DNA of 23,129 bases. Origin: a virus. The stretch spans positions 1 to 23,129 of the IMG/VR virus record IMGVR_UViG_3300047558_000117, one strand, 5' to 3'. Of this stretch, positions 6,957 to 13,198 are shown one piece after another (position 1 is the first letter of the stretch; each line of letters opens with the position of its first letter). The notes below the pieces were generated by a model that saw only the letters and a list, made by a program, of their open reading frames with translations, ran no database searches and was not told the origin of the DNA. The position numbers and the translations under genes were made by a program.

Positions 6957-7526
6957 ATGTTTATTGAACAATTACCACTAACCAGCAACAGCACCGAAAT
7001 ATTAGCTGCCGCCCAAGAATTAACCACCCAGCACCACGGAATCTGGGAGAAAATGCACCAGTTATGCTTAACTCACAAATCAGACTCCAAAGATATTTGG
7101 CTAGATGGCACCGGCTCCTTAGTTGACCGAGCTACAATGACACGCAGAGCGGAAGAGTGGGATTTTAATCTATGGAATATTGACTCCACCAATCCAATTC
7201 GCCAACAAATCGAAATATTATCCACACACCTCGATAATATTAAATTCGGTCGTATTCGTATTATGAGACTGCTACCTAAAACTGGCCTATCAGTACACAA
7301 GGATAAAGAGCTCCGATATCATCTAGTGCTCAAAACTAATCCACGTGCTTATATTGCCCATGAAACCGCAGACCTGGATCCCGCCAGATCAACCTTACCT
7401 ACCACCGCAGCCTGCTATCACCTGCCTAATAATAATCACTGGTTCAGAATAGATACTCGTGAAACTCACTGGGTCTATAATGGTGGCAACGAAGAGCGTA
7501 TTCACTTGGTAGTCTGCGGTATATAA
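6957..7526 (+). CDS. Aspartyl/asparaginyl beta-hydroxylase-like 2OG oxygenase (second type)
   Basis: The start at 6957 follows the methyltransferase stop by one base and has GGAG about 11 nt upstream; an ATG at 6915 would lie within the neighbour. The 189-aa protein shows 'IRIMRLLPKTGLSVHKDKEL' (100-119) with H114-x-D116, then 'RYHLVLKTNP', then 'WFRIDTRETHWVYNGG' with distal H171. 'ERIHLVV' (180-186) places R181 at the 2OG-binding position. This is the complete H-x-D ... H ... R set of the AspH-like dioxygenase fold. It is only distantly similar to the minus-strand AspH-like gene at 1527. Its last 25 bp overlap the carbamoyltransferase gene end to end. The substrate is unknown; cooperation with the coupled methyltransferase is inferred from position. 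Confidence 0.8.
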   Translation: MFIEQLPLTSNSTEILAAAQELTTQHHGIWEKMHQLCLTHKSDSKDIWLDGTGSLVDRATMTRRAEEWDFNLWNIDSTNPIRQQIEILSTHLDNIKFGRIRIMRLLPKTGLSVHKDKELRYHLVLKTNPRAYIAHETADLDPARSTLPTTAACYHLPNNNHWFRIDTRETHWVYNGGNEERIHLVVCGI

Positions 7527-8422
7527 ACCAGCCCGCCATAACCCAACGCCGCGCAACCTAGGCTTGAGCCACCATCACCTGGGTTCCGCAAACGATATAC
7601 CGCATCAAATAAACCCTCGACCCGTCTATTTGCCAACTCATTAAATGCTACGCCACCATCATAGACTAGATTACCACTAATCGCCCTTGCCCGCGTCATA
7701 ATCCGCATAATAGCATCTTCAGCAACAGCTTGAGTCGAAGCTGCCAAATCTTCAACCCTAGCTCCAGGTAATATATCGCCCACACCACGATGTAAATTTA
7801 ACCCAGCAATCTGCCGTAATTCATCAACCCATTTAGCCTCACCTCGCTCAGATAACCTCATTAATTCGCCCTCACCGCCTAACGCCTTGAAGCCACACCT
7901 AACCGTCATAGCCGAATAAAATAAACCTATACTCCTAGGGTACCATTGACGCCATACTAACTTATATTTCGCCACACCATCAACCCACCAACACTGCCAT
8001 ATAGTAGCAGTATCCCATTCACCAATAGCGTCAATAACAACACCAACAGCCTCCTCAAATCCGCTAGTCTGAAACGCACCACCACAATGAGATAGGTGAT
8101 GATTATAAGTATGAATCCCAACACCATCCGGATTTAATAGTCGCATATTATCCGCACCAATAATATCAACTACTCTATTACCACGCCAACGCCAACCTTC
8201 ACCCGACCACAAACAACGTAAATTCTTTAGCCATGGTCGCTCATAATAATGTATGGAATAACTGCCATCTACCCAACCTCTAGCTTCCGCGATCAACTCC
8301 GCATCTATATTACTCAAGCCACGACCACCCGACCATACGACCACACCGCCTCTAATAACAGTAATAGTCGAGTCATGATGCCCACACGATACGCCAATAT
8401 AAGCGTGATTATCTTTATTCAT
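7502..8422 (-). CDS. Short carbamoyltransferase (NodU/TobZ Kae1-like domain only)
   Basis: This 306-aa protein has the carbamoyltransferase N-domain landmarks: 'IGVSCGHHDSTITVI' (9-23), 'YNHHLSHCGGAF' (106-117, the metal-binding HHxxH), and 'VVIDAIGEWDTATIW' (128-142). 'RSIGLFYSAMTVRCGFKALG' (163-182) is followed by 'GEGELMRLSERG', and then come 'LVYDGGVAFNELANRRV' (252-268) and 'NPGDGGSSLGCAALGYG' (280-296). In NodU and TobZ this Kae1-like half transfers carbamoyl from carbamoyl-adenylate to a hydroxyl on a sugar or antibiotic. The C-terminal YrdC-like half that makes the adenylate (full length about 550-600 aa) is absent. The protein is rich in Trp and Gly, and its coding strand is strongly G-rich, unlike every other gene here. 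A candidate 24-aa ORF ends 2 nt upstream. Confidence 0.85.
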   Translation of the reverse strand: MNKDNHAYIGVSCGHHDSTITVIRGGVVVWSGGRGLSNIDAELIAEARGWVDGSYSIHYYERPWLKNLRCLWSGEGWRWRGNRVVDIIGADNMRLLNPDGVGIHTYNHHLSHCGGAFQTSGFEEAVGVVIDAIGEWDTATIWQCWWVDGVAKYKLVWRQWYPRSIGLFYSAMTVRCGFKALGGEGELMRLSERGEAKWVDELRQIAGLNLHRGVGDILPGARVEDLAASTQAVAEDAIMRIMTRARAISGNLVYDGGVAFNELANRRVEGLFDAVYRLRNPGDGGSSLGCAALGYGGLVYIPQTTK

Positions 8423-8424
8423 AA

Positions 8425-8499
8425 TTAATATGCCTCAGCCATACATGCTAATGCGTCTATAACGCCATATTTCCATAATAAATTAATAATTAATTCCAT
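8425..8499 (-). CDS. Candidate 24-aa leader/small protein ahead of carbamoyltransferase
   Basis: ATG at 8499 opens 24 codons ending TAA at 8425, two bases before the carbamoyltransferase ATG. The product is MELIINLLWKYG followed by VIDALACMAEAY, an amphipathic or hydrophobic helix-like peptide. GGAG lies 8 nt before the ATG. The frame stays open upstream into the 3' end of the preceding gene, giving 'RVIIVSGAAG' directly before the Met, so a longer product from a GTG is also possible. The position suggests translational coupling to the carbamoyltransferase, whose own ribosome site is weak. The evidence is position, ribosome site and composition only; it could be chance. Confidence 0.35.
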   Translation of the reverse strand: MELIINLLWKYGVIDALACMAEAY

Positions 8500-8533
8500 T
8501 CCTGCCGCTCCGCTTACTATTATTACTCTAAGC

Positions 8534-9358
8534 CTAAGAGCCGCTAGGCTCCATCCTGCCACACCACTCCGCCCAGTCCATAGTCCATATAGCATCCATG
8601 GTAGCCTTCACTCTATCTCTACCATGGACATCATCGGGAGGCAGCATGATCATCCTATTAGCTAAAATAATTAAAAATAAATTAGTATGAAAATAATTAT
8701 TTTTTAAAGTGCAAAACGCCTTGTGGACCCGTGTGGAGAAAAAATTTTGCGAGTGAGGAGCGACGGTGCCTGCTTGGCCAGTGTCTACCAGCGTGGTTTC
8801 CACTATGGACAGCATAAGTTCAACGAGGTCAAAGTGGGCAGAGGCAAGAAAATTCTCCCTAGCGTAACAAAAATAATACTGGCGACCGTAGGAGTCCCAT
8901 CTAATATTCTCTAAGCGAAGCGCACCATGGTATTGTGTGCGTGGTAGCACGGTAGGCACACCTTCTAAACAATCCGTCACTGAGCATGGTAGATATGTGG
9001 TCTGTGACAGGATGCTTTCATACAGTGGTAGCCAGTTGAAGGCCACATCCCTAACCCACTCTTCACCTAGCGTAGTAAGCATACGTGTGGTCTGGCGTAG
9101 GAAACGATTGAGGCCACCTTGATCTACTATATGCTCTATAGCAGTGGGTCCAGGGATTCCACAAGGATGCTGGATTATAATGCCACCATAGTCACTATCA
9201 TCGTCGTCAAACGCTATTAAGAGTGGTTGATTGACTATATCTGCTAGTTGATACATACGTGCGGGCATAAGATTAGTGCCTGGACCAGTAATCATCTCTA
9301 GAGGGTTACGATCCTCGTCTGCTATTAGCTGGTGGATGGTAGGTTCAAAGTATTGCAT
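8534..9358 (-). CDS. Aminoglycoside-phosphotransferase-like protein, probably catalytically dead
   Basis: This 274-aa protein contains 'YHGALRLENIRWDSYGRQYY' (143-162), then 'FCYARENF', then 'AHFDLVELMLS' (174-184). That is the spacing of an APH/choline-kinase catalytic loop (HGDxxxxNI...G...hID...) followed by (F)DL. If the match is right, the catalytic Asp of HGD is Ala145 and the metal-binding Asp of the ID motif is also missing, leaving N151 as the only retained polar residue. The N-terminal 'YGGIIIQHPCGIPG' and a helix ending 'LTTLGEE' would fit the hinge and the alanine-histidine helix. The start ATG has no clear Shine-Dalgarno; a later start (M23) is possible. Base composition changes inside the gene: the last ~120 bases (8534-8650) are C-rich on the plus strand and 8655-8710 is very A/T-rich. 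I am sure it is coding and only moderately sure of the fold. Confidence 0.45.
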   Translation of the reverse strand: MQYFEPTIHQLIADEDRNPLEMITGPGTNLMPARMYQLADIVNQPLLIAFDDDDSDYGGIIIQHPCGIPGPTAIEHIVDQGGLNRFLRQTTRMLTTLGEEWVRDVAFNWLPLYESILSQTTYLPCSVTDCLEGVPTVLPRTQYHGALRLENIRWDSYGRQYYFCYARENFLASAHFDLVELMLSIVETTLVDTGQAGTVAPHSQNFFSTRVHKAFCTLKNNYFHTNLFLIILANRMIMLPPDDVHGRDRVKATMDAIWTMDWAEWCGRMEPSGS

Positions 9359-9518
9359 GCAAGAAGGTTGACTATAGATTCTATTAGTTATTTGTGATAG
9401 GTGTTGCGTGGAAACAACTGGTATCTAAAAATAGGTTGAATAGGGTGTTTGGTTTGGTATATAATCTAGCCTATGTTAGATAGCCCATCGTAGTTACCTA
9501 GCATGGTTAGACAGTTCT
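9359..9518. other. Intergenic region (160 bp) without a convincing gene
   Basis: This is the longest gap in the window. On the minus strand the longest ATG-initiated reading I find is 12 codons. It contains a plus-strand -35/-10-like pair and a weak GTTG/CAAC hairpin near 9404-9420 with a further GATA/TATC pair outside it. It separates the radical SAM/glycosyltransferase operon from the kinase-like gene, so a terminator or promoter is expected, but I see no clear hairpin plus T-tract on the minus strand. Confidence 0.6.
9436..9465 (+). promoter_or_regulatory. Sigma70-like promoter candidate pointing antisense
   Basis: TTGAAT (9436-9441), an 18-bp spacer, and TATAAT (9460-9465) match the host-type consensus in ten of twelve positions. 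It would transcribe rightwards, antisense to the 33-aa and SGNH genes, with no plus-strand gene downstream. Antisense control or chance are both possible. Confidence 0.25.
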
Positions 9519-9620
9519 TTAATAAATGAAGGGATCATTCTTGCGTAGGGCATCTAGGCGTTTCTGACGTTTTCTACGTTCTAGCCATTGCTTGATAAGG
9601 GTGACGGGGTTGAAGGTCAT
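9519..9620 (-). CDS. Small basic protein, 33 aa, ending DPFIY
   Basis: ATG at 9620 overlaps the stop of the SGNH hydrolase gene as ATGA and has a perfect AAGGAG 8 nt upstream. The product starts MTFNPVTLIKQWLERRKRQK and ends RLDALRKNDPFIY. It has a hydrophobic N-terminal stretch, a strongly basic helix (about 9 Arg/Lys in the central 20 residues) and a 'DPFIY' end. Small basic ORFs with this ending are familiar to me from marine T4-like phages, but no function is known. It is the last gene of the eight-gene operon. The basic face suggests nucleic-acid or membrane binding; this is inference. Confidence 0.8.
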   Translation of the reverse strand: MTFNPVTLIKQWLERRKRQKRLDALRKNDPFIY

Positions 9621-10480
9621 AGTTGTATCTCCTTGGTCGAGGCTTCTACTACCTTATCTTGGTGGTAGATACCAGGGTGGGCATGAACACGATTGCCAAA
9701 TTGTGGTTGTACGAATAAGTCACGAGCGTGTAGACTATTGAGGGCCTCCATAGTATTAGTCTGGTGGTTGTCCAGGTCTTCACGGCCAGTTGATATTTGG
9801 GCTATGTTAGTGTACTGAGCAAAGAAGTTCTGGTATTGGCCGCGGTCGTGATGTGGTCCAGTTGACATTTGAAAGATAGGGATTCCATGGGCCTTAGCTA
9901 GTAGTCCTACTGTGTCTAGATAGTGTCTGAAAATGTTGTGTACGTGGCTGTCCTCTAGGATGGTGGTTTCATATGCAGAGCGCCAGTATTGTGTATGTTC
10001 ATTATCTGTTAGGTAGTCAGGTTGTAGATTAACTAGCTGATGATTGCGCCAGTAAGTTTCTCTGTATAGTGGCGGCCAGTTAATGTGAATCGCCCTGGGT
10101 TTAGCTGGCGCGGTGGCCAATAGTTTTACTAAGTTGAGCATCACGAATTTAGGTGTGCCGCCGTTCATGGCAGCATTGATATAGTCACAGCCGTAGTGTT
10201 CGGCGATACGGTAGGCGTAGGTTTCTTCGAGTGGTAAGCCAGTGCCATAAGCATACGAGCAGCCAAGGAATAGGATATAGTTACTCCAGTGGGTATCATG
10301 TAGCTCATGATTCATTCTGTAACCATGGCTATTAAGCCTATAGGTGAAGGGATTATCATAGAAGCGCCAGCGAGGTCCCCACTGTGCCTTATTCTGGGCA
10401 TGACGGTGCTCGTCATCTGAAGGGATGTATGGGTAAACATTGCCTCTATGTACGGTGGGCACAGGGTAGAGGCAGTCCAT
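9617..10480 (-). CDS. SGNH/GDSL-type hydrolase or acyltransferase
   Basis: The start chosen is ATG at 10480, which overlaps the radical SAM stop (TGATG) and has GGAAG 8 nt upstream; an in-frame ATG at 10495 has no ribosome site. The 287-aa protein has 'NYILFLGCSYAYGTGLP' (block I, nucleophile S75), 'DYINAAMNGGTP' (block II), 'RAIHINWPP' (block III) and 'NRVHAHPGIYHQD' near the end (block V, catalytic His in the HxHPG segment). SGNH enzymes cleave or move O-acyl groups on glycans and lipids. No signal peptide is visible, so it acts in the cytoplasm or on the virion. It lies between the radical SAM gene and a 33-aa gene, both coupled to it, in the glycan-type operon. The substrate is unknown. 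Confidence 0.78.
   Translation of the reverse strand: MDCLYPVPTVHRGNVYPYIPSDDEHRHAQNKAQWGPRWRFYDNPFTYRLNSHGYRMNHELHDTHWSNYILFLGCSYAYGTGLPLEETYAYRIAEHYGCDYINAAMNGGTPKFVMLNLVKLLATAPAKPRAIHINWPPLYRETYWRNHQLVNLQPDYLTDNEHTQYWRSAYETTILEDSHVHNIFRHYLDTVGLLAKAHGIPIFQMSTGPHHDRGQYQNFFAQYTNIAQISTGREDLDNHQTNTMEALNSLHARDLFVQPQFGNRVHAHPGIYHQDKVVEASTKEIQL
9629..9634 (-). promoter_or_regulatory. Strong Shine-Dalgarno AAGGAG for the 33-aa gene
   Basis: AAGGAG on the minus strand lies 8 nt before the ATG at 9620, within the 3' end of the SGNH gene. It is the best ribosome site in this operon and is the main evidence that the 33-aa reading frame is translated. Confidence 0.8.
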
Positions 10481-11880
10481 CAATACTGCTTCCATTGGTG
10501 ATATGCTGGCGCTAGGAGGGGGAATGTCTCCAAGAAGTTGGTGCCACGGCGTCGGTCATGCTCGTCTACGAATCGGCAAAAGTCCAGTCTATTACGTATT
10601 TTATCACTATCCACACGCTTTGTCAACTCTCCTTCCAACATTTCTTTGATACGAACTAAATCATTAACTTCGTGTAGATAGAAGCCTTGATGCTGTAGTA
10701 GTTGTTTTTCTGGTGACTCAGTGTTGGCGGTCATGTATTCAACTGCTTCTGTGACCCAGTGGAGGTGATCGGTCTCTAAGATAAACGCAGTCTGATGAGT
10801 AGGGTTGCGCAGGAAGGGAATACTTAGTATCACTGGGCTTTGATTAGTACCAGGCTTAAAGTATCTAAGTTTAAAGTCTAAGACATCCTCTAAGAAACGC
10901 TTGTATGTAGGCATGCTTAGGAAATTATAGGTGCTCATAATGATTACTTGTACGCTAGGTAGGGCAGTAAGTGTCTTGTTCATATTAGCTAACCACCCGT
11001 CATAGTCCATGCCATTACGAATGTATTCAGCGTTCGTGCCATGGGCCTCGGCAGAGGTATAGATTTCAAACTTCTTTACCATGCCACCATCAACAATCTG
11101 CTTGACAAGCTCTAAGAACCGGTCGTATAATTGATCTGGCGGGTTCATGTTGGTGTTAACTGCTACAGTTAAGCGTGGGTTAGGGTTGGCAATAATATAC
11201 TCTAGGACCTTAAACGTATCTTTACTCAAGATAGGCTCGCCGCCAGTAATGCGGAAGTGCTCTAAGGTGTCATAAATTTGAGGCCACCACTGCCAGAACG
11301 CTTCCACATAAGGGTTCTCTTGATTGTTAGGGATAGGCATCTGCCCAGCGTTCTGGAAGTGATAGAGGCCATTGAACTGAGTAGTTGTCGGGTAGTGACC
11401 ATGGCGTTGAATCTCCTCCATCCACTGGCTAGATATGTTAGGACTACAATAGGAGCACTTAAAGTTACACACATTAGAGAATGATACTTCTAAGTATGAA
11501 GGAGATACGTTGTCGTCCCATGGCTTGCTCACGATGGTGTCCAGATGTGGACGGGCCCATGCTTCACTAGACTTAGTAATACGATCACTGTATTGATTAG
11601 AGTTGTCCTCTACCTTCCAGCAGTATCCACACTCATGCGGACGCACTCCTTCTAGCATTAGTCGGCGCTGTTCCTTCTTGAAGTTAGTATTGTGTAAGGC
11701 GGAGACGTTAATCTTGATCTCTTCGAGTGGTACTTTGTGGGTGCCAGGGTGATGGCATGAGTGGGTATGTCCATTCTGTAGGTGAATCGTCACCTGCTTC
11801 CACTTAGCTACACACATTGAGGGTGAAATCCTATCTAGTGCTTGTTTAGCTTCCTGGTGTATTTGTGTTATCTTGTTCAT
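10480..11880 (-). CDS. Radical SAM enzyme with N-terminal twitch-type cysteine domain
   Basis: This 466-aa protein has the canonical radical SAM triad in 'SNVCNFKCSYCSPN' (C138, C142, C145) and the SAM-binding 'RITGGEPILS' (210-219). Ahead of it is a second cysteine set: C23, C42 in 'HSCHHPGTHKVPLEEI' and C84/C87 in 'GVRPHECGYCWKVED'. These could hold an auxiliary iron-sulfur cluster, as in twitch or SPASM radical SAM enzymes. Such enzymes do epimerisations, cross-links or deoxygenations on peptides and sugars. The layout matches the N-terminal-twitch radical SAM proteins I know from marine phage genomes. The ATG abuts the stop of the glycosyltransferase gene (TAA-ATG), and the stop overlaps the SGNH start. 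No precursor-peptide gene is obvious nearby. The substrate is unknown; a sugar intermediate fits the operon. Confidence 0.88.
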   Translation of the reverse strand: MNKITQIHQEAKQALDRISPSMCVAKWKQVTIHLQNGHTHSCHHPGTHKVPLEEIKINVSALHNTNFKKEQRRLMLEGVRPHECGYCWKVEDNSNQYSDRITKSSEAWARPHLDTIVSKPWDDNVSPSYLEVSFSNVCNFKCSYCSPNISSQWMEEIQRHGHYPTTTQFNGLYHFQNAGQMPIPNNQENPYVEAFWQWWPQIYDTLEHFRITGGEPILSKDTFKVLEYIIANPNPRLTVAVNTNMNPPDQLYDRFLELVKQIVDGGMVKKFEIYTSAEAHGTNAEYIRNGMDYDGWLANMNKTLTALPSVQVIIMSTYNFLSMPTYKRFLEDVLDFKLRYFKPGTNQSPVILSIPFLRNPTHQTAFILETDHLHWVTEAVEYMTANTESPEKQLLQHQGFYLHEVNDLVRIKEMLEGELTKRVDSDKIRNRLDFCRFVDEHDRRRGTNFLETFPLLAPAYHQWKQY

Positions 11881-12813
11881 TTAATAAGTCTCTCTGTCCA
11901 TAATGTTGGTGTTTTTCCAGCCTGCTACAATGTATTGTTTAAATACCTCGGATTGTGGGGCTTCTATCTCTACGATGTTAAGTCCTAAAGCCCTGTTTAG
12001 TTCCTGGGCTATCCCGCGTGAGTGTTCGTCTGTATCTGCTTTATGTTGTTCCCATAGCGCATCTAGGGCGTCAAAGTCTTGGACGTCACGATGATCCCAG
12101 TCTCGTAGCATTAGATAGTGTGTGCCTAGTCGTGCGCCATACATAGCCCACCAGCCATACTCCACGTCACGACCTAGGCTCCACCAGTGCCATAAGTTGC
12201 GCATACAGGTAGGCCATACCCACTGTTTAAAAGATTGTCTAGATTGTGGCATCTCACCACTACGTCCACATAGCTTTACACCTTCACGAAAGCCAGCCCG
12301 CCATGCTTGTTTAGCACTGTAGTTAGGGTATGTCGTACTATACCAGTTGTGCATTGGCCAATATAGTGGGTCATAGCAGAACTCAATGTTAGTATGTGGG
12401 TTAAGAGGGTCAGCCGCCTCATGAGTACGCATGTTATTGATAAATGTCTTGGTCCAGCATGAAACGCCACCATTGCCATAGTACAAGCCATTGACATGAT
12501 TTAGGGAGCGCCAGCGAAACTGAGCATCCTTGTTCGCATCAGTGATAGTTAATACCTCATCTAAGAAGTCATCATTGATCATATTGTCGCCATCGATTAA
12601 GATGAAGCGTTCAGTATTAGATGCAGCTGCCGCGGCTTTGTGTGCCGCATCCGAACCCTTGACACCATCTACACGCTGTGCCCATGGTATCATGTTCTTG
12701 ATCTTGACCCAGAACTCCTCCTTCTGTGGCTCATCGTAGGTAAGGTAGATTACATCTAGGTCTTCTAGATAGATTTGTTGGAGGACAGTTTCTGGGTTAT
12801 TTGACGATTTCAT
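11881..12813 (-). CDS. GT-A-like glycosyltransferase, WRxxFR family
   Basis: This 310-aa protein has 'DLDVIYLTYDEPQKEEFW' (18-35), 'WAQRVDGVKGSDAAHKAA' (44-61), then 'RFILIDGDNMINDDFL' (69-84) with the D74-G-D76 metal/sugar-nucleotide motif. 'QAWRAGFREGVKLCG' (169-183) follows. It aligns with the gene at 2839 and with the C-terminal part of the gene at 4895. A Trp-rich stretch (196-225) and a C-terminal tail ('FKQYIVAGWKNTN') are its own. It likely transfers a sugar from a nucleotide donor in the cytoplasm. It overlaps the 133-aa gene by 17 bp and touches the radical SAM gene. The ribosome site is weak, suggesting dependence on coupling. The acceptor is unknown; virion fibre proteins encoded upstream are candidates. 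Confidence 0.75.
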   Translation of the reverse strand: MKSSNNPETVLQQIYLEDLDVIYLTYDEPQKEEFWVKIKNMIPWAQRVDGVKGSDAAHKAAAAASNTERFILIDGDNMINDDFLDEVLTITDANKDAQFRWRSLNHVNGLYYGNGGVSCWTKTFINNMRTHEAADPLNPHTNIEFCYDPLYWPMHNWYSTTYPNYSAKQAWRAGFREGVKLCGRSGEMPQSRQSFKQWVWPTCMRNLWHWWSLGRDVEYGWWAMYGARLGTHYLMLRDWDHRDVQDFDALDALWEQHKADTDEHSRGIAQELNRALGLNIVEIEAPQSEVFKQYIVAGWKNTNIMDRETY

Positions 12814-13198
12814 ATACTCGGGTAGTTAATAGATTGTGCTCCTCACCATCGCTGGCAGGGATACAGACATCATATTTACTAACCTTGTAGCCATCTGTTG
12901 AATTTCTCTCTAGCTTGAACACTTGATGCTTACGATGCGTGAATACTAGCTGACCATCTAGCACCTTGGCATCATGTCGACCTTGAGCATACTGATCAGC
13001 GGTGATAGTGATATAATCGCCAGGGATCGCCTGCATAGTGTATGTAATGATGCTACCATCTGGGTTATAGTATACACGATACTCCGTGGGTGGAGGAGGC
13101 GTGGCCTCTGATAAGGTTGACATTAGAGACTCTAAGAGTGCGGCTTGCTGGTCGGGTGGCAGGGCTTCTAGCTCCTGGAGTAGTTGGTCATTGTTCAT
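12797..13198 (-). CDS. Conserved-looking 133-aa phage protein of unknown function
   Basis: An N-terminal helix rich in Leu and Gln ('DQLLQELEALPPDQQAALLE', 4-23) is followed by a Pro linker (PPPP at 34-37). A beta-rich domain then begins 'EYRVYYNPDGSIITYTM' (39-55) and continues through 'GDYITITADQYAQGRHDAKV' to 'DGQLV'. I do not recognise a named family, although YYNxDGxIxxYT-type proteins are familiar from marine phages. The ATG lies 11 bp inside the preceding glycosyltransferase gene, with GGGAG 8 nt ahead. Placement between glycosyltransferases suggests an accessory, scaffold or target protein; this is inference. It has no cysteine-rich site, membrane segment or signal peptide. Confidence 0.75.
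   Translation of the reverse strand: MNNDQLLQELEALPPDQQAALLESLMSTLSEATPPPPTEYRVYYNPDGSIITYTMQAIPGDYITITADQYAQGRHDAKVLDGQLVFTHRKHQVFKLERNSTDGYKVSKYDVCIPASDGEEHNLLTTRVYEIVK

Noticed and set aside
10480-11880. A RiPP maturation system (radical SAM plus precursor peptide)
   Set aside because: The only nearby small proteins (33, 105 and 133 aa) have no Cys-rich or repetitive core, and the neighbours are glycosyltransferases; a sugar-modifying role fits better.
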